A stretch of 64,000 nt of DNA from positions 8,370,001-8,434,000 of the forward strand of contig NC_060071.1 in NCBI RefSeq assembly GCF_922984935.1, written 5' to 3'. The notes under the pieces were generated by a model that was not told the DNA's origin, did no database searches, and was given only the letters and a program-made list of their open reading frames with translations. The stretch comes from Meles meles (taxonomy: Eukaryota > Chordata > Mammalia > Carnivora > Mustelidae). Positions 43,981-54,390 of this stretch are shown here, piece by piece (the first letter of the stretch is position 1; each line of letters begins with the position of its first letter). The position numbers were made by a program, and so were the translations under genes.

Positions 43981-44734
43981 GGTGAGGATCACCATTGTTA
44001 TTATCATTATTATGGAAATATGCAAAGAGCTAACATCCTCAAATTGAGACGTTAGAGCTAGTTCATATATATGTATGAAAATTGGCCATTGATGTTATTG
44101 AACATGGACAAGATTTAGAGAAAAAATATGGATTTTCTTCTGCATTCTGAAACTCTAGTAATTGCTTTCCTGGAGGAATGAGGACAAGGATATAACATTT
44201 AGAATGTCTGATTCTTCTTACCCCCTGTGTAAAATGAGGATAGTCATGGCTATATTGTTGGGTTAGTGGTGTTGGAAGGTGTAAGGGGATAAGAGATATA
44301 TTACAGTATGTTACATGTCATAAGATGATCATGCCTTTGAATATTGTCTTCTTTTGACCCCTCCTTTCCCTTCATTGACCTCCTGCTACCATGCTACTCT
44401 TTACCAGCACAGTAGCTCCTCTGCGTCGTTTCAAGCCCATTCATGCCACTCCCATTGCAACACATGGTCATTGGAGTTCTCCCGATGCTCTCCCCCTCCT
44501 ACCCAACTGCAGTGAAGGCAGTTCAGCTGGGCACCTGAAACCAGTCAAACTGAGGCTTTGGATTCAATTTTTCTTCCAAATAACATATACATAAATCATG
44601 CAATGACTTAATGACTTAAATAGTATTGTAGGTTGTGGTTCTTGGATGTGTATGGGCATGGGAATATCTTGGGAGCATTTTTAAAAAATGCATATTCTTA
44701 GAACCTTCTTTCTAATTAAGTAGGATCCAAGAAT
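43981..44734. other. Unique DNA, no gene seen
   Basis: A (TTAT)n-like bit occurs at 43995-44012; otherwise unremarkable. Confidence 0.4.
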
Positions 44735-44744
44735 CATAATTTCT

Positions 44745-44975
44745 TTTAATTTAATTTAATTTAATTTCTTGTGTTCCAAATTCATTGTTTATGCACCACA
44801 CCCAGTGCTCCATGCAATACATGCCCTCCTTAATACCCACCACTAGGCTCACCCAACCCCCCCCATCCCCTCTAAAACCCTCAGATTCTTTCTCAGAGTC
44901 CACAGTCTCTCATGGTTTGTCTCCCCCTCTGATTTCCCCCAATTCACTTCTCCTCTCCCCTCTCTCAATGTCCTC
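44745..44975 (-). mobile_element. L1 3' end, older carnivore type
   Basis: A (TTTAA)n tail at 44743-44768, then GCACCACACCCAGTGCTCCA, TACATGCCCTCCTTAATACC and CAGAGTCCACAGTCTCTCAT are the antisense of the carnivore L1 3' UTR. CATAATTTCT (44735-44744) and CATAATTCT (44976-44984) may be the target duplication. Confidence 0.88.
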
Positions 44976-44984
44976 CATAATTCT

Positions 44985-45309
44985 AACAAACTTTCCAGAA
45001 AATTGTGGGAAACCCTATAAGTAGGAATGTCAGTATCAAGACTGAAGCCGACTCTGTGTGGAGGAGGGGAAGAGCACTCTTAATATCACGGGCTGGGAAG
45101 CTGCCTAATTTCCCTGCACAAAACCATGCACCTTTCTGCATTCCCCTGGCATGGGATGTCTCCTCTTTACAGAGTCATAAAATAGGTAATTTTGATGCTG
45201 TTGTTTTCCGGTGAAACTTCTCTAAAACAAAATTGGGGTCTATGTCCTTTGGTCTTCTTGAGCAAACTGTCTCCCCTTCCCCCAATTTTTTTCTACCTTA
45301 ATAAATACC
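44985..45309. other. Unique DNA, no gene seen
   Basis: No repeat or coding exon recognised in this 325-base stretch. Confidence 0.4.
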
Positions 45310-45590
45310 TTTCTGTGTCCTTGTGAGTCTTTCTCACACCCTTCTCCTTTGCCTCATCTGGCCAACTTTTGATCTCTGGTTTAGGCATCATCCCTGCCAG
45401 GAAATCTATCTATACTGAGACCCTCCAGAAAAAGCTAAGACCTTTCTCTGGCATCTCGTAGCACTTACAGAAGTGAGTTGAGATCATTGGTTTGCATATT
45501 TTTCCTTCCATTAGAGTGTGAATTCCTGGAAGATATTGATAATATATGATTCATTTCTGTATCCCCCAGAGCCTCACACAGAAACATAAA
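45310..45590 (+). mobile_element. L2 3' end relic
   Basis: 'atctcgtagcacttacagaa', 'tagagtgtgaattcctgg', 'ttcatttctgtatcccccag' and 'agcctcacacagaaacataa' follow an L2 3' end. Confidence 0.6.
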
Positions 45591-45817
45591 TACACGAGAT
45601 TCTATCTTATATGTTTTTTGCTCAGCATCTTCTCTCTTCTGTCCTCAGTGGAAACACACGGAATGTTGATCTCCCCCAACTTTTCCTCTTCTCCATCTTT
45701 TAGCTATTCCTCACCTACCTCCTTTCCCTTCTTCCTATCCTGGAGTACACAGTGACCCTGGAGGTCAGAATCAAGGCTGGGGATATTGGGACTGTGGATA
45801 AAAACGTAGGAGTGGAT

Positions 45818-46013
45818 GGGGCACCTGGGTGGCTCAGTGGGTTGAAGCCTCTGCCTTCAGCTCAGGTCATGATCTCAGGGTCCAGGGATCGAGCCCCACA
45901 TCGGGCTCTCTGCTCCACAGGGAGCCTGCTTCCCCTCCTTCTCTCTCTGTCTGCTCTCTGCCTACTTGTGATCTCTGTCACATAAATAAATAAAAATCTT
46001 TAAAAAAAAAAAA
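45818..46013 (+). mobile_element. Can-SINE with 10-bp target duplication
   Basis: GGGGCACCTGGGTGGCTCAG head, GGGATCGAGCCCCACATCGG B-box region, mustelid-type tail and A12. GTAGGAGTGG is at 45806-45815 and 46014-46023; two extra bases separate the left duplicate from the head. Confidence 0.95.
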
Positions 46014-46023
46014 GTAGGAGTGG

Positions 46024-46606
46024 CTGTGTTCAGAGGATGTTTTATTACTATTCGCTAGGGTGGCTAGGAAGAGTAAGAAGGCTGAAGTTTTCTTTTTAGA
46101 GGATTAACATTTCTGCCCACACCAAGGAACTTATAAAACTTAAAACACAGGAGATCACAGATGTCAAATATGGATCATGTCTGAAGGAAAATGGAAGAAA
46201 AGAACTTCATTTTCTTTCTCGGTGATAATGGTAGTCACCTTTAGATGAATTAGTAATCCACTCTGGAGGAAGTCTCTACCCTCATGTAGTGATACTTATT
46301 CATATGTTGTAGGCTAGAGGCCAGCCCCTTTTTCTGTCCTGTTCCCCCAGGGAACCCCGAATCTCTGCTTCTTATTGTGTTATGATTATTGGCAACATAC
46401 TGCAATTGTTGTCTCCTCGGATGTGAGTAGATAATTTCAGGACCTCAGGGAAAGGGTTTGTGGCTATGGTTTAATGGTGCTAATGACGCAAGATGGTCCT
46501 GTCTCATAGGTGAGAGGGAAGAGTGAAAGTTAGGTTCAATCTCGCGCATACATTTTCTTGTAGACACACTGTAAAGGAGAGAGAGTTACTTTCAAATCCA
46601 GTCGTC
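46024..46606. other. Unique DNA, no gene seen
   Basis: Ordinary sequence without recognised repeat or exon. Confidence 0.4.
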
Positions 46607-46622
46607 AAAAGCCTCCATGCTC

Positions 46623-46813
46623 GGGATGCCTGGGTGGCTCAGTTGGTTGGACGACTGCCTTTGGCTCAGGTCATGATCCTGGAGTCCTGGGATTGAGTCC
46701 CACATCGGGCTCCCAGCACCACGGGGAGTCTGCTTCTCCCTCTCACCTTCTCCTCACTCATGCTCTCTCTCACTGCCTCTCTCTCAAGTAAATAAATAAA
46801 ATCTTAAAAAAAA
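46623..46813 (+). mobile_element. Can-SINE with 16-bp target duplication
   Basis: GGGATGCCTGGGTGGCTCAG head, GATTGAGTCCCACATCGGG B-box region and a CTCATGCTCTCTCTCACTGC tail of an older subfamily. AAAAGCCTCCATGCTC (46607-46622) and AAAAGCCTCTATGCTC (46814-46829) differ once. Confidence 0.95.
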
Positions 46814-46829
46814 AAAAGCCTCTATGCTC

Positions 46830-48022
46830 AAGGACCAGTTCTTGGCCTATAATTTTTGGCTAACTTTTTCTTTCTGAAATAGAAAGAACAAGGATCATTT
46901 TAGATTCCTGGCTGGCTTGAACTTGATGGATAGACAAATGCACGGTCTACACTTGTCCACAGAAAGGAACTCCCCACTTACTTCTTAATCATGGATAATA
47001 GGTGCCAAGACATTTTCTTTCAACAATTTGGTATGTGCCTTTTATCCACACTTGTTTCCTATATAATGAGCATAGATGAATACATCTTAAGGACTTCAGA
47101 AGTATGGTTTGGACCTGAACCCAGATGGCCAGATGCTTATCAAAAGTGTTTGTGAACCATCCAAACTTCTTGTATGTCAGGAACTAAAGAAAAGCACTTT
47201 CCTCATGATACCTTGGCATTTTCAGGTTAAGACCCTGACTAATGCAAGACCAGCATATTCTCAAAGTTTTGGCTTTTCACCAAAACTTTACAGTGCCTTC
47301 CTAGGAAGATGCCCGCTATGCAATTTATTCATGCAATTCATCTCTCGGAGCCTTTTGAAAGGCTGAGTGGAGAACCTCCCCATTCAGATAAAGAGACTGA
47401 CCATATAATGAAGGAGCATTATCTGTAGCATTGCTAAGGAATGAGGTGAAGTCTTCTTTCTGTGTCTTCCCGATGCATGTTATTCTCGGCAAATGCAGAT
47501 TCTACCTCTGAACATTAGTGGTAAAATTAAATAACTTTTATTCTTCATTTTTAGCTCATTTTTAAAAAATGAATTTTATAGCTTTCATAGTTTGGGGGTT
47601 TTTTGTTTGTTTTGTTTTTTTTTTTGTCTCAGAGTAGTTTGAGGTTGCTTATTCCTTTCTGCATGTCTAAAATCAGTTAGCTTTAGCCAAGAGAATAGTT
47701 GTGCCCAATTAAATGAGATGATTCTTCAATAACAGGGACACCTGGCAGGCACATAATGGGTATTTAGTTTCACTGGAAGAATCACTAAGTGAAAGTATAT
47801 AGTTGAGCAGTTCCTCACTTTATCCATATTAGACTTAGCCATTGACTAATGGTGAGTACACACATAACAACAAAAAAAAAAAAATGTAACTTTGAGCAAA
47901 ACAAAGAAATGGAAACACTACATAAGAAAAGATTTTTTTTCATCATGCAATTTTCTTTACAGATTACCACTGCTTAAATCTGTCTCTAATCGTGAATAAA
48001 TTTCCTTTTAAAAATCAATTTT
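46830..48022. other. Unique DNA, no gene seen
   Basis: Includes a (GTTTT)n/T10 stretch at 47597-47625 and A14 near 47872. An 85-codon plus frame (47109-47366) has no domain. Confidence 0.4.
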
Positions 48023-48111
48023 CAGGGGCACTTGTGGCTCAGGCTGTTAAGCATCCCAATCCTGGTTTCGGCTCATGCCGTGATCTCATGGGTCTTGAGA
48101 TCGTACTCTCT
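48023..48111 (+). mobile_element. Can-SINE 5' head, joined to L1 end
   Basis: GGGGCACTTGTGGCTCAGGC through GGTCTTGAGATCG covers the tRNA-like part only; the element stops in the B-box region and continues as L1 sequence. The CT-rich SINE tail is absent. Confidence 0.85.
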
Positions 48112-48200
48112 TTGTGAAACATGTAAGCCTGATGATTCACAGACCTGTACCTGGGGGGCATATAATACATTATACATATTAATAAAAATTTAAAAGAATC
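48112..48200 (+). mobile_element. L1 3' end (GATTCACAGACCTGTACC type)
   Basis: GTAAGCCTGATGATTCACAG then ACCTGTACCTGGGGGGCATA and ATACATTATACATATTAATA, ending in an A-rich tail. The same L1 block is found antisense at 22282-22356. Flanks AAAATCAATTTT (about 48010) and AGAATCAAATTT (about 48195) may be a worn target duplication of the SINE/L1 pair. Confidence 0.82.
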
Positions 48201-48399
48201 AAATTTAAATTTGCTTTATCTTTTGTTTTTAAGTTCAGGAAAAGAAGGTCAGAGACTACTCATAGGTAATGACCAAAATGAAAGCCATTGGTAAAAAATT
48301 TTCAGTTTTTTATACTATGGTGAAAATATTTGATTTAAGGCTTCTAGATCCATGCTTACTCAATATTTCCATTTTTCAGAAATCTTTTCATTCCTTTAA

Positions 48400-48850
48400 A
48401 ATTTTTTACATAAACTTTTCAGTTTAGAACAGTTTTAGACTTATAGTATTATTGCAAAGATAGTAGTTCCCATACACCCACACCCCATTTCTCTTATAAA
48501 TAACATCTTACATTTGTAGGGTACATTTGTTATAATTAATAAACCAATAATGCTATATATTATTAACTGAAGTCTAAGCTTCATTTAGATTTCTTTACTT
48601 TTTTACCTAATGCTTTTGTGTGTTTGTTCGTTTGTTCTCTGTTCTAGGACCCCATTCAGGATACCACATTACATTTGTGGCATGTCTTAGGCTCTTCTTA
48701 ATTGTGACTCATTTATTTTGACAAATATTCACCATACTTGGGGTTGTCTTAGGTGTTACACTAGTAAGAGTTGGCAATTAGGTTTTATTGCATTTGCCAA
48801 TTTCGTTTGATTGGAGGGCAGCACTGAGTGCTGTTCTCAGAATGACTGTG
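48400..48850. mobile_element. Ancient L1-type repeat segment
   Basis: TTTAGAACAGTTTTAGACTT, TGCAAAGATAGTAGTTCCCA, TAACATCTTACATTTGTAGG, CCCATTCAGGATACCACATT and ACATTTGTGGCATGTC follow an old mammalian interspersed repeat I associate with L1M. Direction is not certain. Confidence 0.5.
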
Positions 48851-49069
48851 AGTCTTGCATCTGGTTTAATAGGGTTGCGTATCAGAATGACATCAGCCAG
48901 ATGAAAAAGGGAGTGAATGGTAGTACATGGGCTTGATGTTGGTTTCACCCAGGCTGTTTAAAATATAAATAAAATAGAAATAATCACCTCTTGCATTTAT
49001 TAGTTTACAGTACATTTATGAGGCTATAATCCTACATGCATGAAACTTCCCCAGTAATGTATGTCATCT

Positions 49070-49250
49070 CTCTCATTCATCTGAAATTCATTGAACAGAT
49101 AGTGTGTGCTGGGTTCTTGGCTTGTAAATGGAGAAGAGAGAGAAATTGGACATGGACCCCGTACCTATAACTTGGTGTCACCTTATATTATTTATAGGAA
49201 AGGATCTAGTATACAAAAGGTGATCACTGTGAAACTGATCAGAAGAAAGG
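49070..49250 (+). mobile_element. Possible L2-like fragment
   Basis: 'aattcattgaacagatagtg' then 'tgtgctgggttcttggc' and 'ggacatggaccccgtacct' resemble the 'lasting size / tissue' 5' part of the L2-like repeats elsewhere in the window. Weak. Confidence 0.35.

Positions 49251-49251
<1 letters not shown>

Positions 49252-49294
<43 letters not shown>
49252..49294. repeat. (TG)21 microsatellite
   Basis: 43 bases of uninterrupted TG alternation, long enough to be length-polymorphic and to favour Z-DNA under supercoiling. Confidence 0.97.
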
Positions 49295-49296
<2 letters not shown>

Positions 49297-49999
49297 TAAA
49301 GTCAGACTAGAGTTAATTGCCCAGATAGGCAGGAAAAAAATAAAAACAAGAGGAATAAGAGAAAGGGCTATTCCAAGTGCATGGGGTATTTGGGATGAAG
49401 ATCGTGAAATGGTGCAGAAACTCCTCCTATGAATCTAACTTCTAGGAAACATGAGGGCCAAATGATGTTCTTTGCCAGGAACCCACTTACCTTGGATCTT
49501 CGTTGCCTTCTCAAACAATTACATCGTTATATGCACCCTATCTTTTCTGTATTCCAAACCAATACATAGGTTTTCAGGACTTGGAAGGGGGTACTCTTGG
49601 CCCCAAAATTAAGATTAATAGAATTCTGATGCTCAGCTTAGATTGGCTGGACTTCTGTCTGCTCCAAACTGTGGTAATCTTGAAGCTGATTTGTGAGTGT
49701 AGCTTGTAGGATCCATTTTGTCATTTCAGAGTTACACCATGGCGCTCTGTCTGGGAATTCAAATGCAAGAATGGGGGAAGGAAATTAATATATTCTAAGA
49801 ATGACATTAAGCCAAGCTCTAGGTGAGCTGCTTTTCAAACATATCTCATTTAACTTCATAATGAATTGGGAAAGCATGTTACAAACTTGAAATATTACTA
49901 GAGAAAAAAGCATACACATTTTGGCTCTACCTCTTAGAAGGTTCACCGGGACATAGGGGGTAAGATGTTCTACCTGCCTTGACTGCCACAGGTGTGGTC
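49295..49999. other. Unique DNA, no gene seen
   Basis: No repeat or coding exon recognised. Confidence 0.4.
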
Positions 50000-50130
50000 T
50001 GTACTAGATACAATAATGCCTCAAAGGCATTCATTCCCTAAGGCCTTGATCTTGTAAATAGGTTGCTCTGTAAGGCAAAAATGGGTCTCTCCAAATACTA
50101 TTAAGGTTGATGACCTTCAAATAAAGACAT

Positions 50131-50225
50131 GAGGCACCTGCTTGGCTCAGTCCATCATGCATGAGACTCTTGACTCAGGGTTGTGAGTCTGAGGTCCATG
50201 TTGGGTGTAGAGATTACTTAAAAAC
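50131..50225 (+). mobile_element. Short tRNA-related SINE (SINEC_c-like)
   Basis: GAGGCACCTGCTTGGCTCAG head, GAGTCTGAGGTCCATG worn B box and GGGTGTAGAGATTACTTAAA end, the same short form as at 2612 and 7585. Confidence 0.8.
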
Positions 50226-50231
50226 AATAAG

Positions 50232-50442
50232 GAGGCATCGGGGTGGCTCAGTTGGTTAAGTGTCTGGCTCTTGATTTCCGCTCAGGTTATGATCCCATGG
50301 ATTGTGAGGTAGAGCCCCATATTGGGCTTTATCTCAATGAGGAGTCTGCTTGGATTCCTTCTGCCCTTCTCTTTGCACTCTTTCTCTCTCTCACTCTCTC
50401 TCTCTAGAATAAATAAATAAATCTTAAAAAAATCTTAAAAAA
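50232..50442 (+). mobile_element. Can-SINE, older copy
   Basis: GAGGCATCGGGGTGGCTCAG head, GAGGTAGAGCCCCATATTGG B-box region, CT tail and a doubled AAATCTTAAAAAAA tail. AATAAGG at 50226-50232 and 50443-50449 marks the target. Confidence 0.92.
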
Positions 50443-50759
50443 AATAAGGCCATTTTCCTGAATTATCTAGGTGAGTTCAATTTAAGGACATGAGCCCTTA
50501 AAACCAGAGTACTGTCTTTGGCTACAAGCAGAAGAGGGAGCAGACAGAAAAGACAGACTGTGATATCAGAGAGATTTGAAACACAAGAAGGATTGACTGT
50601 CCACTGGTGGTTTGGAAGACAAAGAGGGCTATAAACTTGGGAACTGAGTATTCTCTAGAGACTGAGAATTACTTCTGGCCTCTCATGTGAAACTTAATCC
50701 TACAACCATATGGAACTGAATATAGCCAAGGTACTGAATGTGTTAAGAAATGGATTTGT

Positions 50760-50934
50760 GGGACATCTGGGTGGCTCAGTCAGTTAGACATCTGCCTTAG
50801 GCTCGGGTCATGATCCTGGAGTCTGGGGATTGAATCCCGTGTCGGGCTCCCTGCTTGATGAGGAGTCTGCTTTTCTCTCTGCCCTTCAACCCACTTGTGT
50901 TCTGTCTCAAACAAATACAACTTAAAAAAAAAAA
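50760..50934 (+). mobile_element. Can-SINE, older copy
   Basis: GGGACATCTGGGTGGCTCAG head, GGGATTGAATCCCGTGTCGG B-box region, short CT tail and A12. AAATGGATTTGT and AAGTGGATTTTT flank it. Confidence 0.93.
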
Positions 50935-51479
50935 AGTGGATTTTTCCCCAGACTTCTCAGCAAAGAACACAACTTCCTTTGACACCATGATTTTAACACA
51001 GTGAGAGCTGTTTTTTTCTTCTAACGTATAGGACTATGAGATAATAGATGGGTATTGTTTTAAGCTACCAGTTTGCCATAGTTTGTTTGGGCAGCCAAGG
51101 AAAAAATAATTCAGGGGCCCATGGCACTGAACCAAATGGGACATGTGATATCGTAGGGAGGTCGTACTGAATCAGTGGGTCATAGAATAAAGGAGAAGTA
51201 AGGGCATCTAAGTACAGAAGCTGGTATGAGCCCTTGGAAACAGTAGCCGAGTCTAGACAAAGCTTCAGATCCAAAGGAGATGGGACTAATGTGAAGACAT
51301 TTGGAAGGAGAAGGGGACAGGGATGAAGCAGAGCCAAGAGGGGGTCCTAGACTCTTCAACAAAGAAAAGAATTATGCTTGTGATGGATTCCTTGTTATAG
51401 GAAGGATGGTGTATGGTCATTACTGGAAAATCTGGGGCAATAAAAGAGTAGACTCCGAAAGGCAGAGTCCCCCTCCCCA

Positions 51480-51735
51480 TTCATGGCCACTTCTACTCAT
51501 CTTCAAGTCTCAGTTCTATCCAAACCTCCACCACAATCCTACCTCAACGCCCAGACTGGCTTACCCTCCGGCCTCCCTTCTGATGGTGCCTCCCTACATC
51601 AAAGAGCTTAGCACACTGCCGAGTAACTACACATTTCCACACTCTACTTAGTAAATTTAGAGTGACTATTGACTGTTACACTAACATCCATCCCTGAGGC
51701 AATGCCTGGAACATAGAGAGCTCTCCTATTTGTTT
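51480..51735 (+). mobile_element. L2 3' end relic
   Basis: 'cttcaagtctcagttctatc', 'ttgactgttacactaacatc' and 'gcaatgcctggaacatagag' follow the L2 3' terminal order. Confidence 0.5.
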
Positions 51736-54254
51736 TGTAGTAAAGATCATATTACCTTGAATTTCTCTTTCTTAAGGCTATGCTCTTGACCATGAGATTG
51801 GCCAGTACCTCCTACTAATTGATCACTGGGGAAGCCACTCCAAGAGCATTCCAGGCCAGCTCAGATCAGATTCCAGGGGCTATACTGTTTAGGTTAGCTT
51901 TTGGTATTTCCACTTTACATGTTCATGTGAATGGGTTAGCGTGAACTTGGGGTGAATAGCATTACCGTTAGGTGACATAAAAAATCTAACTTGTTGCACT
52001 GATGATTAGTCAAAACAGAAGTCAAAACACATGATTATCATGATACAGCCAGCGCATGGGAGACAAAGTTGCAATTTACATGGTACCTGCTTCTCTGTGG
52101 GAACCTTGTAGATTTCTACCTGCCTTAACTACAGAGAACACCTGCGCAGCACCTTTGACTCTTAGCTATCGCTCATATGTCACTTTTCTGGCAGCAAGGC
52201 ACTCAAGGCCTTAAATCTGCCACCAAAAACCCATCAGCCTCCTTGGAAGCTACGCACGTCTGTCTCCCTAGCATCTTTGCCAGCGACGCGTTAATTGTTC
52301 ACTCTGAATAGAGACCATATGGACTCTAAATGCCAAGGTTTGAAATATTTTTTTCCTTTCATTTTGAAAGGCTTTTACTTGAAATGGGAAAGGTTCTAAA
52401 CATTGCTTCATTTCTTCAGGGAAAGAAAAGGGGAAGAAAAAAATGTCTTCCACAAAATGCCAGGAAAACGCAACAAACCAAAGAAAAAAACACACAAGAA
52501 AACGTCCCCCCAATGTAATGTTTTAACTCTCTACTCATTTAGAGGCACAATTAGCAAGGAGCTGGCTCTAATATTTAAAAGAAAAATAGATTTCAGCTTA
52601 TTTTACAAACAGGGGCGGGAGGGGGGAATCCATCTTCCCAGTGATTGTAGCAGAGAAATGGACCAATTAGTTGAGGCAAAAAAGAGGAGAGTGGCAAAGA
52701 AATATTCATTGTTTTCTCTTTCAAAGCCCCAGCTTGACAATATGTGTTTTTCTTAACTGGCTCTGGGATGGTAATTAGCATAACTCAGGGCTGAGCTTGG
52801 TGCTGAGAAATCAGGGCTGGTCTCCCTGCTCTACATGGCTCTCCCAGCAGCAAGAGAGACCGGCATAGGGAGGTCACACCTCAGGGTCCCCATCACATTA
52901 AAGCTGTAATGGATACAAATGAGCCCTGTCGTTATTTACCACCACAACACGCTCCACAAAAGCCTTTGCATACCAATGTCAAATGTCTGACACATAGGCG
53001 AAGGTTCCTTTTCCTGGAATGACTAGCTTAGAAGTATCCCTACCTCTTCCTTTCAGTCCTTAAGGGAGCGTAAAGATGGGGAAGGAAATCCATGAAGAGC
53101 ATCTTTGCGTGGCAGCATAAACTGCAGGACAGCCTCTGGGTCAGGTGGAGTCACCTGGACACCCTGGGCTGAGCCAGTGACTTTTATGCTGAAATCCTGA
53201 AAAACTCACCCAATGCCATTACATGACAAAAGCTATCCTGGTCATTTATGAAATGTTCCTCTAGAGTTCCATTCTTTGGAAACTCATGTCCCTTTAACGT
53301 AACAAAATGAAACCAGGTAAATCAAAGGCATGTGTAAGTTTCCTCTAAGGTTGGTCTCCTGCTCTCCAATTATCTTTCAGTGCTTCTGAGTCAAGAATTC
53401 CATCCTTGGCTCCTTGCTCTCAGCTCCATCTGGCCAAGTCCAGCCCGTTTCAAATAGCGTTTCCTTTAGGGACAATTTGCTGATCAGTCTCAAACCCAGC
53501 AAAGTAGCTTTCTTAACTTCTTCCTTGTAATGCTTTGTATCTTTTCTCTGACATTTGTACTCCATTCCATAGGCTAACACTTTGTCTACTTGTCATAGTC
53601 CCCTAATAAATTTCAACTTTCCTGGAAGAACAGGCTTGTGTCCCACTCTTTTGTATCCATAGGGCACCCAGACTGTGTCTGGTACTAAAAGTTGCCACGA
53701 ACTGATCATCTTCTCCCTGTTCTTCATGTAACCTTGGGTATTAAACCTATACCTTCTGGCTTCATATTGATTAGGGTTTAGTTTTTCATTGTAACAGAGC
53801 AACAGTCCACACATGGGTCCACACTCTTGGCCTTTAGATGAGTCAGGAATACACATGGTACTTGGCCCAAGCCACAGAACCCCGGTTGCTTCTCTGGGTT
53901 ATCCAGGTTTCTGTCTATACTCTCATGGAAATCTCCTGTCACTAGTTTTCAAATGCTTTGGGTTTCCTAGACTTGGGTACACAATCCAAAGGCATGGCTT
54001 TATTTTAGAGGTGCTCTTCCAACTTCCTCTTTGGTATACTCTTTTATAGTCCCAGAACCCTGGGTTATCACACTAGAGTAGTGGAGAAGACGTTCTAACC
54101 CCAGACTCTTGGGATTGCCACCGAGTTATCCACCCCTAGTGGTTCCACAAATATCATTGTAGAGTTTAATCATGTTCTGTACTTCATAAAGGTCATCCAC
54201 AGATAAACACTGTATCTGGAATATTCTATCCTTATTTTTTGTTTCTACCAATAA
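51736..54254. other. Long repeat-poor stretch, candidate conserved DNA
   Basis: 2.5 kb without any SINE or L1, the longest such interval with clean complex sequence together with the next one. Segments at 52335-52470, 52510-52620 and 52895-52990 are rich in TAAT-type and TTTACAAA-type motifs and could be conserved noncoding elements. No coding exon recognised. Confidence 0.3.
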
Positions 54255-54390
54255 AGAAAGGTCCTAAAGCGTATGTGACTTGCCAGAGATCACGGAACTA
54301 CCAACTCATGGAATGAGGAGTCATTTCTGTATTCTCTGACCTCAAGTCCAATGTTCTTTGGATATTCTCCATAACATAACTATACTTCCT
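54255..54390 (+). mobile_element. MIR fragment
   Basis: 'gtatgtgacttgccagagat', 'cacggaactaccaactc', 'tattctctgacctcaagtcc' and 'aatgttctttggatattctcc' match the 3' half of MIR. Confidence 0.6.

Larger units (their letters stand above)
50000..51113 (+). mobile_element. MaLR (MLT1-like) solo LTR holding three SINEs
   Basis: TGTACTAGATACAATAATGC at the start, AAGGTTGATGACCTTCAAAT, AATTATCTAGGTGAG, GACATGAGCCCTTAAAACCA, TGACACCATGATTTTAACAC, TGAGATAATAGATGGGTATT and GTTTTAAGCTACCAG to a final AATTCA follow an MLT1-type LTR in the sense direction, beginning TG and ending CA. SINEs at 50131, 50232 and 50760 interrupt it; without them about 630 bases remain. It is the opposite orientation to the LTR at 62809. 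Confidence 0.65.

Noticed and set aside
52403..52756. 117-codon Lys-rich plus-strand frame
   Set aside because: A-rich composition explains it; overlapping minus frames are equally open and no domain is seen.
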